A DNA stretch of 64,000 nucleotides from Rhynchopus sp. YZ270_cl-10 (Eukaryota > Euglenozoa > Diplonemea > Diplonemida > Diplonemidae). Where the stretch lies: assembly GCA_964035575.1 (NCBI GenBank), contig OZ037877.1:62001-126000 (forward strand). Direction: 5' to 3'. Under the pieces are notes generated by a model. That model had not been told where the DNA came from. It searched no databases and saw only the letters and a program-made list of their open reading frames with translations. Positions 9,567 through 19,692 of this stretch are shown piece after piece. A program made the translations under genes and the position numbers. Positions within the stretch are counted from its first letter, which is position 1. Each line of letters opens with the position of its first letter.

Positions 9567-11550
9567 GGTGTTGTTCAACTTAGCCCTAGGCTCGCTTTTT
9601 TTTTATCTACATCCAGTGACAGAGGGGGTACTTACTAGTCAAGCGAGTATGTAAACAGCTAGATGTCCAGACAAGGGCACTTTACTATTGTACTGGCAAG
9701 ACAGTGCCTGAAAACACAGTTAGTGGCACTAAAATAGAAAGCATGTGGGACAACTACAACCAACACTTCCCTGCAAATAAGCAAAAGGGTAGTATGTGAG
9801 TGCAATTTTTCCCAAAAGGAAAAGGGGAGGGGATGGGACGGGAGGGTTGCTCTGTCTACCGGTGTAGTTTTATTTTGCTTTGTCTTGGGGAGGGGAGGGG
9901 AGGAGAAGGAGGGGATTGAGTGAGCCGTTTCCTCTGTAACACACAAACAAATAAAAAGGAAGTTCCATAATCTTTTTAGTAGTTTTCTTTTTGGTGAAAA
10001 TTTTTGAGAACTTCAGTAAGTGTGACCTGACCCGACTGACTGACACCCAAAGGGGAAAACAACAATAACGCACAACAAAATCAACAACAACAATGGTGGG
10101 TCTCGTGCTTACCTGTGGTGGTTTTGAAAAATGAAAAATTGAAATTGACCTTCACAAGGTAAAAATGAAAAACTAAAGGAGTGAAAAAAGGAACTCAAAG
10201 GACAAGAGTTCTGTACAAACTCTACTCTACTGCACAATCTATAAAAGTGGCCCAATGGCTCCTGATGCCACTGGCCTGGCTCTTAGACAGGTCTTACTCC
10301 GAGACTGCCCTCTACCCTCAGAGCCTCGTCCAAGGGGTAAGGGCCGTCGCTGGGGTAGACCCGTCCTAGCCAGCAGCCAACCAAAAATATTAACAAATAG
10401 GAAGGGGGGCGGAAAGGGGGGAAAGGGGGGGCAAACCCCAAAGGATGAAAAGAACCAAAAACACAAAATAAAAAGGGTTAAAAATAAACATGGGGCAAAC
10501 TGTCATTCTCTACACGCTTCTACACACACACTCTCACCCTCTAACTCTCTAACTCTCTAATTCTTTTTATTCCCCTTTTTCCCCTTCCTTCCTCCGCTCT
10601 GTCTCCCCTTCTGTCCACCACCGCGACCATTGCGCCCTCTCTGCACCTCCTGGGGCGAGAGCACATGCTGCGTCGCTTGTGCCACTGCGTCGGTGAACAC
10701 GTTCGACGTGTTGGACCTACCCTGAGCTGCATGGCGCTGGGGTCCTTTGGGAGCTGGGGAAGGAGCAGGTTGGGCGGAGGAGGTTGCATTGCCACGGCCT
10801 GCCGATGAGGAGGAGGAAGAAGTGGAGACTGCAGGTTGGGCGATGGAGGTTGTAGTGCCACGGCCTGCAGAGGTGGAGGAAGAAGAAGAAGAAGAGGAGG
10901 CTTGAGGTTGTCGGCCTATTCCCTCTCGAGCCGCTCGTGCCTCATTCTCCCTCCTTGTACTCTCCGCTGCAAAGGCCTGCCCCCTACTGCTCCGGTTGTC
11001 CGTCAGGGCATGCAACGTCGACTTTGCCTTGCACTTTTCCTGAACCGACCACTCATGCAAACCCACCACCTTCATCACCTCATACCACTGAGTGAAAGTA
11101 GCGGTAGAGAGGGGGAGTGACAACAAGGGTCTGCCATCCTGTTTCTCTCCCTGACGGTAGTGGAACAGGGAGATCCACTTCGTCACAGAAGAAGGCACCG
11201 GCGACCCCATGGTGAGGCACGGGAAAAGACCCCCCCTCTCCGTCCGCTCCTCCTCCGTCCACATCCAAGCCTCGCTCTGCGCCCTCAGCAATTCCCTCAC
11301 CCTCGCTTGCTTCTTCTGGTCAGGGATGCCTTCCACTGACAGAGAATGCGAGCGATCCGCCCCCTCCATCGCGGTGTCGAGGTCCTCCTCCTGCTCCTGC
11401 TCATCATCATCCATCTCCTCCACCACTGGACAGTCTATATTCACCCCTGCCTCTCCCGTGTTAATGTTCACCCCTCCTTTATCCCAAATTGTCATAGAGC
11501 TAAATATAGTTGTATGCCTCGCTTCGCTCGGCAAACAACGATACATAATA
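5781..11550. repeat. Macrosatellite unit 2 (5.77 kb)
   Basis: Second full unit, with the same order of parts as unit 1. The 10-bp difference in length lies mainly in the poly(A)/poly(T) runs: poly(A) at 5995-6049 and poly(T) at about 8510-8577 and 9524-9565. The minisatellite is at about 6739-7650, the heptamer array at about 7993-8231, and the reading frame at 10557-11546. Confidence 0.95.
10557..11546 (-). CDS. Second copy of the repeat-unit reading frame
   Basis: Same protein as the frame at 4787-5776, with no amino-acid difference that I can see. It is followed by the same 3' sequence and poly(A). Intact copies in two units mean either recent duplication or selection on the product; the near identity of the non-coding flanks favours recent duplication. 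Confidence 0.45.
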   Translation of the reverse strand: MYRCLPSEARHTTIFSSMTIWDKGGVNINTGEAGVNIDCPVVEEMDDDEQEQEEDLDTAMEGADRSHSLSVEGIPDQKKQARVRELLRAQSEAWMWTEEERTERGGLFPCLTMGSPVPSSVTKWISLFHYRQGEKQDGRPLLSLPLSTATFTQWYEVMKVVGLHEWSVQEKCKAKSTLHALTDNRSSRGQAFAAESTRRENEARAAREGIGRQPQASSSSSSSSTSAGRGTTTSIAQPAVSTSSSSSSAGRGNATSSAQPAPSPAPKGPQRHAAQGRSNTSNVFTDAVAQATQHVLSPQEVQRGRNGRGGGQKGRQSGGRKGKKGNKKN

Positions 11551-11763
11551 GGGCGACATGCTGATGACAAATATCTCCCTCGTTTAATTCACTTTTGTGC
11601 CTCGTTCTAACTAAACCGGCACATGTACTGATTGTAAGACTTTTGGCCCTCGCTTCGCTCGGACCAAGCGCCTTTCATGTGCATTATAAACGTACCCCCC
11701 TTGCCCTGTCCAGTTTGATGTGGAACAAAAAAAAGTCGAGCCTAGGGCTAAGTTGAACAACAC

Positions 11764-11822
<59 letters not shown>

Positions 11823-14202
11823 GAGGGGAGGAGAAGGAGGGGATTGAGTGAGTCTTTTCGCTTCATGCCCCTCATCTGGCGCACTACTAACGGGGGACGC
11901 CCCATGTAGGCACATCGGTAGGATTTCGTCTTAACATAGTTTTTTGTGTAAAAAAAAATGAACCCCTGTAAAAAAAAATGAACCCCTGTAAAAAAAAATG
12001 AACCCCTTTGTAAAAAAAAATGAACCCCTTTGTAAAAAAAAATGAACCCCTTTGTAAAAAAAAATGAACCCCTGTAAAAAAAAATGAACCCCTGTAAAAA
12101 AAAATGAACCCCTGGGCGGAGGAGGTTGCATTGCCACGGGCCACTCCGGTGCACAGGGTGCCGGTCCGGTGCACAGGGTGCCCCAAAAAAATCCGGTGCA
12201 CAGGGTGCCAAAAAATCCGGTGCACAGGGTGCTTTTTAGCCGGGGCTTATAACGTGGGGGGCACCCTGTGCACCGGATTGCGAACCCATAATGGCACCCT
12301 GTGCACCGGATTAAAAGGGGCACCCTGTGCACCGGATTTGTAGGGGCACCCTGTGCACCGTTTTTTGCGGGCACCCTGTGCACCGGATCCAGTGCCAAAA
12401 AGGCACCCTGTGCACCTTTTGGGGGCACCCTGTGCACCGGATTTGGTACCACTATGTCACCCTGTGCACCGGATTCAGGCTGCCAATATTGGTCACCGAG
12501 TTTGAGAAACTAGGTTGCGGTCTCTGGCTAGTGGTTGTGCGGGTTTGCGGGTTTGCGGGTGCGCGGGTTTGCGGGTTCTAGGTTGCGTTATCCGGCTGGT
12601 GTGGGGGTGCGGGTGCGCAGGGTTCGGGCAACGTTATCTGGCTGGTGTGGTTGTGCGGGTGCGCGGGGTTCGGGCAACGTTATCTGGTTCTAGGTTGCGT
12701 TATCTGGCTGGTGGTTGGTGCGGGTTTGCGGGTTCGCGGGTGCGCGGGTTTGCGGGTTCTAGGTTGCGTTATCCGGCTGGTGTGGGGGTGCGGGTGCGCG
12801 GGGTTCGGGCAACGTTATCTGGCTGGTGTGGTTGTGCGGGTGCGCGGGGTTCGGGCAACGTTATCTGGTTCTAGGTTGCGGTCTCTGGCTAGTGGTTGTG
12901 CGGGTTTGCGGGTTTGCGGGTGCGCGGGTTTGCGGGTTCTAGGTTGCGTTATCCGGCTGGTGTGGGGGTGCGGGTGCGCGGGGTTCGGGCAACGTTATCT
13001 GGTTCTAGGTTGCGTTATCTGGCTGGTGGTTGGTGCGGGTTTGCGGGTTCGCGGGTGCGCGGGTTTGCGGGTTCTAGGTTGCGTTATCCGGCTGGTGTGG
13101 GGGTGCGGGTGCGCGGGGTTCGGGCAACGTTATCTGGTTCTAGGTTGCGTTATCTGGCTAGTGGTTGGTGCGGGTTTGCGGGTTCCAGGTTGCGTTATCC
13201 GGCTGGTGTGGGGGTGCGGGTGCGCGGGGTTCGGGCAACGTTATCCGGCTGGTGTGGTTGTGCGGGTGCGCGGGGTTCGGGCAACGTTATCTGGATGGTG
13301 TGGTTGATAAGCTGGCTGGTGGGTGCGGGTGTGCGGGAATCTGAAGGTTCTAAGTTGCGTTATCTGGTTGGTGTGGTTTTTCGTTGCGCCTGCTGGTTGG
13401 TGCTTTGTGGGTGGGCATAAGTGGCCATGTGTTGTTGCACCATGCTTCCCTGTTGAGAGATATGGTTTTTTTTTCTTGTTTGCTGTGTCTACAGTACAGA
13501 CTACTCCTTATACTGTATACTATACTATACTGTAGTGTGTGTTCTGTGAAAACTGTGTACGGGACCCAAAATACCTGTAAAAGTCATAGGGGGGAACCTC
13601 ACATAGGGGGCACACTTCTGCCCCCCCTATGTGAGGTTCTTGGGGTCTGGGCTACTAAAGTGGTTTGTGTTGTACTAGTCCTCACTGTAATACTATGCTT
13701 CCCTGCTGACGGAGGGTGTACTGTGTACTGTGTGTACTGTGTACTGTGTACTGTGTGTACTGTGTACTGTGTACAGTGTACAGTGTACTGTGTACTGTGT
13801 ACTGTGTACTGTGTACTGTGTACTGTGTACTGTGTACTGTGTACTGTGTACTGTGTACTGTGTACTGTGTACTGTGTACTGTGTACTGTGTACTGTGTAC
13901 TGTGTACTGTGTACTGTGTACTGTGTAGGACTGCCCTCAGAATATGTTTTCCTTGGTCAGAGGCTCCATACAGGTGAAAGGTGAAAAGTTTTCAAGCAAA
14001 AAAAAAAGTTTTGCCTGTGAAAGTCATAGGGTGCCAATCTCAAGGGCACCCTGTGCACCCTTTTTTGGGACCAAAAAAGGCACCCTGTGCACCCTTTCTC
14101 GGGGGCCAAAAGCACCCTGTGCACCTTTTCAAAATCCAGTTCCGAGGGGTTTCGGGAGAGTTTCGTGCAGTGGGTTTTCAGGCACCCTGTGCACCTTAGA
14201 TA

Positions 14203-14253
<51 letters not shown>

Positions 14254-14949
14254 GTGTTGTTCAACTTAGCCCTAGGCTCGCTTTTTTTATCTACATCCAG
14301 TGACAGAGGGGGTACTTACTAGTCAAGCGAGTATGTAAACAGCTAGATGTCCAGACAAGGGCACTTTACTATTGTACTGGCAAGACAGTGCCTGAAAACA
14401 CAGTTAGTGGCACTAAAATAGAAAGCATGTGGGACAACTACAACCAACACTTCCCTGCAAATAAGCAAAAGGGTAGTAAGTGAGTGCAATTTTTCCCAAA
14501 AGGAAAAGGGGAGGGGATGGGACGGGAGGGTTGCTCTGTCTACCGGTGTAGTTTTATTTTGCTTTGTCTTGGGGAGGGGAGGGGAGGAGAAGGAGGGGAT
14601 TGAGTGAGCCGTTTCCTCTGTAACACACAAACAAATAAAAAGGAAGTTCCATAATCTTTTTAGTAGTTTTCTTTTTGGTGAAAATTTTTGAGAACTTCTG
14701 TAAGTGTGACCTGACCCGACTGACTGACACCCAAAGGGGAAAACAACAATAACGCACAACAAAATCAACAACAACAATGGTGGGTCTCGTGCTTACCTGT
14801 GGTGGTTTTGATGGTCATTCTCTACACGCTTCTACACACACACTCTCACCCTCTAACTCTCTAACTCTCTAATTCTTTTTATTCCCCTTTTTCCCCTTCC
14901 TTCCTCCGCTCTGTCTCCCCTTCTGTCCACCACCGCGACCATTGCGCCC
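11551..14949. repeat. Macrosatellite unit 3, shortened and rearranged
   Basis: Third unit. It follows units 1 and 2 as far as about 14810, but with a minisatellite about one 47-bp repeat shorter, a heptamer array about four copies shorter, and a shorter poly(T) (14205-14252). At about 14810 it jumps from the first 3'-region copy directly to the sequence that precedes the reading frame, skipping about 1.37 kb. It breaks off at 14949 after the bases that encode the C-terminal end of that frame, so no complete reading frame remains. This is the right-hand edge of the array. Confidence 0.9.
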
Positions 14950-14973
14950 TTAGATACCTTGCCACGGCCTGCG

Positions 14974-15430
14974 TAAGGAGCTAAGGAGCTAAGGAGCTAA
15001 GGAGCTAAGGAGCTAAGGAGCTAAGGAGCTAAGGAGCTAAGGAGCTAAGGAGCTAAGGAGCTAAGGAGCTAAGGAGCTAAGGAGCTAAGGAGCTAAGGAG
15101 CTAAGGAGCTAAGGAGCTAAGGAGCTAAGGAGCTAAGGAGCTAAGGAGCTAAGGAGCTAAGGAGCTAAGGAGCTAAGGAGCTAAGGAGCTAAGGAGCTAA
15201 GGAGCTAAGGAGCTAAGGAGCTAAGGAGCTAAGGAGCTAAGGAGCTAAGGAGCTAAGGAGCTAAGGAGCTAAGGAGCTAAGGAGCTAAGGAGCTAAGGAG
15301 CTAAGGAGCTAAGGAGCTAAGGAGCTAAGGAGCTAAGGAGCTAAGGAGCTAAGGAGCTAAGGAGCTAAGGAGCTAAGGAGCTAAGGAGCTAAGGAGCTAA
15401 GGAGCTAAGGAGCTAAGGAGCTAAGGAGCT
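14974..15430 (+). repeat. Octamer array (AAGGAGCT)57
   Basis: About 57 perfect copies of an 8-bp unit with no interruptions. It sits exactly at the right edge of the macrosatellite, after short pieces of unit sequence (TTAGATACC, GCCACGGCCTGC) put together out of order. Such purity implies recent expansion. Confidence 0.97.
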
Positions 15431-16649
15431 GGACCACCAGAGGCTTTCTGAGGTAGCATTTGCGGCTACCCCTCTCTGTGGCCCCATAAGCCGCGGTAGG
15501 CACATTTTTCAATCGTAGTTTTTCTACTCGGTTTTCACAAAGTCAAAACAGACACTATGGAGCCCCACACAGGTCAGGACATCGAGTAAAAATGGAGGGA
15601 AAATGGTGTGGATTTTTCTTTGAATAATTGAATGAAAAGGGCAGGGGATGGGAAGGGAGGGTTGCTCTGACTACCAGTGTGGTGACACCCAAAGAAGGAG
15701 TGAAAAACAATAAAACAGTCACTGAAAACTGTTCTGGCGACAGAAAAAGCAACAAAAATAAACAACTACTACTGTATTGGCTAGTTGCCTCATCTCTTGG
15801 TGAATTTGTGAGGCCTGTTGAGCGAATATTATCACAACTGCATGCTATGATTTGGGTGGCCTTCCTGTGTCAGCATTCTCGCTTTTGAGGTAGCAGAGTG
15901 CTTCTTCTCGGGCCGTAGTGAAGGTGATCATGACGATGGGTCAGATCATAAAATAGAGAAAAAAATAGTAGAAAAGAAAGGGAAACGAATGAACAGCATA
16001 ATAGGGGGAAAAGCGTTGCTTGCAGCAGAGATGCCACTTCGCGGGCACCTCTGGGAAGCCTCAGCTCAGTCTAGGCTATGAGAGAGGGGGTTGATCGAGG
16101 GGGCCGAATGATAGAAAAGTTTATACGATGACCCTAAGCCTCTCGTGCTTAGTCACCTTAGCAAATGATATGATAGATTGATGCACTGCTACTGACCTTA
16201 GATGCCAGCCAGACGAAAGCGTAAAAAAAAAGAGCTCTTTATTGAACAAAAATCAGATAGCTTAATCTTACGTGTGGAGGTGCTTTCATGCTGAATTATA
16301 CTGAACAAGCGCATGTGGTGAAACGCACACATTTTCGACCTGTCGGTGAAATGTGGCTCCACTCCAACCGACCAGAATAGAAAATAGAAAAAGGAAGGGA
16401 GTAGGGGTATATATTTTTTGAAAACAACAAGCTAGAAGTAAGTTGGAACGTGCAGGTATCTGGAAACAGGCACGCAAATGTGACCCATGGAACTAGCACC
16501 GCGATAGGTGAGATTGCTTGCCTGCATCAGAGACCTGACGAGGAGTACACAACGAGATAGAGGGAGGGAAAAGTCAGAGGAAAGAAAAAAGAAAGACTTT
16601 CAACATGATCCTAAGATCGTGCGATTAGTCACATTTTAAAAAGACATGT
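15431..16649. other. Intergenic stretch with repeat relics
   Basis: I see no gene here. Positions 15631-15720 hold a diverged piece of the macrosatellite 3'-region (GGGAGGGTTGCTCTG...CTACC...GTGTG). A TAAGC/GCTTA hairpin of the dispersed family is at about 16121-16162, and a GATGCCAGCC-type repeat at about 16177-16222. The rest is A-rich sequence downstream of the oxidase gene. Confidence 0.7.
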
Positions 16650-18224
16650 TTACTTCTTCCAGTCTCTGCTGAGAGGGGGAATGGTGAAGCTCGACCTGAA
16701 CGTATCCCTTGGGTCAAACCTGGTCTTCGCTGTGCGCAGCTTGTGGAAGTCCGCGTGGTTGTCGTAGTACTTCTCCCACACGTCCTCGATCTTCACGTTC
16801 CCGAAGGTGCCCCACACAAAGCGGAAGTCGTCCTCGTTGTGCACAGACTCGTGCCACTGCGCCATGTTTGCGTTAGCCTTCTCTTCAGCTTCAGGGTCCA
16901 GCTCGTTTGAGTAGAAGAGAGCATAGTTGACGCAGTAGGCTGCATCGCGCAGTGGGTACGAGGTCACATCCGAGTCTGGGTCCGCGGATGTGATCGCCCC
17001 GCCAATGGTGGCAATGATAATTCCACCCATCAGTCCACCTGGACTACTCGGCTCACCACCCATCAGCCCACTCAGCAGCCCACTGCTAGGCTGGGCCGCA
17101 ACTTCATCGAAGATTTCGACCATCCTCTGTGCGTCAAACCCTTCGTCGAAGCTTCCTTTCCACGGGCTGACGCGTCGGATGTACGGCATCGGCATCTCTC
17201 TCGCTGTTGGCATCTTCGCAAGGGTCAGAACGCGAGACAGCGGCATCGCAAGAGCCTTGCACCACAGCAACTCCGAGAACACATCCATGGTGGAGGAGTC
17301 GAACGGCGTATCCCCCTTCCACACGACTCGGAAGCTCACAGTGTTCGTGGGAAGGTTTGTCACTGTGATCGGCGGCTCGCCGAGGAACGTCAGCCAAATG
17401 GACTCGTCTGTCTGCTCCTGCCACTCCTCGTTGTCCGACACACTCTTCATCAACTGCATTGCGCTCGAAGCAAGGTCGCTGCTGTAGGGTGCAGCGCACA
17501 CAACGAGCGTGGAGTGTGGGTAGTCCTCGTCACGGCGCGCCTCAAACTCATACTGCGTGATGACACCCCACGACCCAGCACCGCCACCCAGCACAGCCCA
17601 GAAGAGTGTGTCCATTGCACCAGGCTGCTGCCCAGTTCCTGGCTTCAGAACGTGACGCTTCTTCCCGTTCGCAAGGATTATGTCAAACGCAACCACGTGG
17701 TCCCCAAACAATCCAAAACTCCTGCCCAGGAGGCCGTACCCGCCTGTCTGCACGTGCCCACCCACATTCACGTATCCGCACTCTCCTCCAGGGAGGAACA
17801 GACCCTCTCCCCCAAGCACAGCATACACGTCGTTCAGCTTCACACCAGCACCCAAGGTCACGTGTGTGCCCTCAATCTCGATCATATCCCGCAGCGAGAC
17901 ATCGATCTGAATGCAGCGCGCCTCATGGCAGCTCGACAGCGCACTGTACTGGTGGCCACCGCTCCTCACAGACACAGAAGCTTTGCATTGCTTTGCGAAC
18001 TTCAGCGCTGTCTGGATGTGTTGGTCCGTCTCAGCGTACACGATCACAGACGGGGCCACCTTGTCGGGTGCTGACGAGTAAGCATACTGGTCCTTCGCCT
18101 CCTCATATGTTGCGTCTGAGGGCGTATGCACTGTCCCTTCCAGGTGCGCTTTAGGGTCGTCACAGAACTGCGGCAATGCTGCCACAGACACAGCAGCACA
18201 GCAAAGAGCCAGGGCACGCTTCAT
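16650..18224 (-). CDS. Secreted berberine-bridge-type FAD oxidase
   Basis: This 524-aa single-exon protein starts at the ATG at 18224. The open frame continues 24 codons upstream, but only this Met begins a signal peptide (MKRALALCCAAVSVAALP), and a CCCACACAG acceptor lies 27 nt before it. Residues about 55-190 form the FAD-binding (PCMH) domain. VRSGGHQYS holds the His (about residue 91) that binds FAD covalently, and GGECGYVNVGGH holds the Cys (about 149) that makes the second covalent link, so a bicovalent flavin is expected. The C-terminus has the BBE signature (WEKYYDNHADFHKL...FDPRDTFRSS). Relatives oxidise sugars or aromatic compounds with release of hydrogen peroxide. The substrate cannot be read from sequence; the signal peptide suggests action outside the cell or in the endomembrane system. 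Confidence 0.88.
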   Translation of the reverse strand: MKRALALCCAAVSVAALPQFCDDPKAHLEGTVHTPSDATYEEAKDQYAYSSAPDKVAPSVIVYAETDQHIQTALKFAKQCKASVSVRSGGHQYSALSSCHEARCIQIDVSLRDMIEIEGTHVTLGAGVKLNDVYAVLGGEGLFLPGGECGYVNVGGHVQTGGYGLLGRSFGLFGDHVVAFDIILANGKKRHVLKPGTGQQPGAMDTLFWAVLGGGAGSWGVITQYEFEARRDEDYPHSTLVVCAAPYSSDLASSAMQLMKSVSDNEEWQEQTDESIWLTFLGEPPITVTNLPTNTVSFRVVWKGDTPFDSSTMDVFSELLWCKALAMPLSRVLTLAKMPTAREMPMPYIRRVSPWKGSFDEGFDAQRMVEIFDEVAAQPSSGLLSGLMGGEPSSPGGLMGGIIIATIGGAITSADPDSDVTSYPLRDAAYCVNYALFYSNELDPEAEEKANANMAQWHESVHNEDDFRFVWGTFGNVKIEDVWEKYYDNHADFHKLRTAKTRFDPRDTFRSSFTIPPLSRDWKK

Positions 18225-19692
18225 GTTGTGTGTCGATAGTGATAGTAAAACCTGTGTGGGAAATGTAGAGGAAAAAGGAAGATTCTGGTGGGGCATTTGA
18301 TGCTGGCAATGAATACGCTATTTTTGATTGTTCAGTTGTACGATTTTCGTTTTTTGCATTTTGTATTTTGAAAACCCGAAAGCTGAGTGCAGGACACATC
18401 AAATCTTTCAAACGATGGTTTCAAGGATGGCTTCGATTTTCGTCTGGGGCAAAGGGAGAGTGAATTGTGTGCTTTTCGCATTGATGTTGTGTGGACACAA
18501 CCCAGATGGCCATAAAACGTCCTTCACATCAATATCGACGTGAGAGATGCTTACAAGACACCTGGTATTTGTATTTGTTGTTTGTATGTAACAACTTGGT
18601 TGATGTGCTCCGCCACAGTACAAAAGCAGCACAACCCAATTCGTATGTCGGGGCAAGGGAGGGGAAGGAGTGTCAGAAACTCTCGCATGGGACAACGCTG
18701 GTAAAACAACAACACCTGACGTGCAGCTGCTTGTCTGGGAAAAACCCTTCTCGCGTTGACACCACCAAACAAATAAAAGACCCTTGTAGCTATATGACCT
18801 CACGCGAGGATACGCTTCTCCGGGCTTTTACTATTTGGACATTTGTCCTTAACAAAAAAAAAGCAACACGCAGTCATACACTTGGGATGTGTGCACGACA
18901 GAACACACAAGAAGTTTGGCCACACGCCAGCAAAAATAATGTTCGCACTCTTGACGAGGAAGGTTAAAAAAACTTCCCGAACAAACACTGCTTTTGGGTG
19001 GCTAGGCTAAAGGCGTGAAAAACCCTCTTGTGAACAAAAATGAAAATATGGAAACTAAAGGTACCAACAAATGACCTATGGCGCAATGCTAGGTCACCTT
19101 GTGTACACAACAGGGTTTCCATGATGATAAGCTTGGATGGATGGAACCACCTTAATTCGCGAAAAGAGAGAAGTGGGAAAAATGAAAAGAAACGGTGTGA
19201 ATGGTCTCACTCGTTGCATTTTCAAATTAAAGCTGGAAAAAAAAGTCCCGAAAAATGGAGAGGGAAAAAAAAACACGCGCGCAGGGAAAAGGGGTGGGTG
19301 CTGAACACGAAAAGCAAAAGTACCCCATAATCATGGACCACAACCCTGTGATGTGCAGGGTGAATGGTATAATAACGACATTTTTTGACTTCTTCTTTTT
19401 TTTGCTGTCGTTATCGGGAGGACCAAAAGGGGTTCGCACAGCAGTCTCTCAAAAACCCTTCTTTGTGGATTTTGTGCAGACAAACCGAGGTTTGTTTCGC
19501 ACCTGTCCCACGTGAGGGTTGTGTCAAAAAGAAAGAAAAACAATGAGAGAGAAAGAGGGTGAGAATATCGAAGGAAGGAAGGAAGGGAGGGGTAGGGGAT
19601 TCTCGGGATTGAGCATTTTTTGTTTTTTTGATGATTGTTGCGTTATATGATACATAATATGTTGGTATTGCACGACTGTTGTGTCGTCATGC
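18225..19692. other. Intergenic stretch
   Basis: This lies between the oxidase start and the subtilisin stop. It holds the probable trans-splice acceptor of the oxidase (AG at 18252-18253). The rest is AT-rich DNA in which I see no gene, no poly(A)-ended element and no member of the hairpin families. Short open frames have no recognisable content. Confidence 0.6.
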
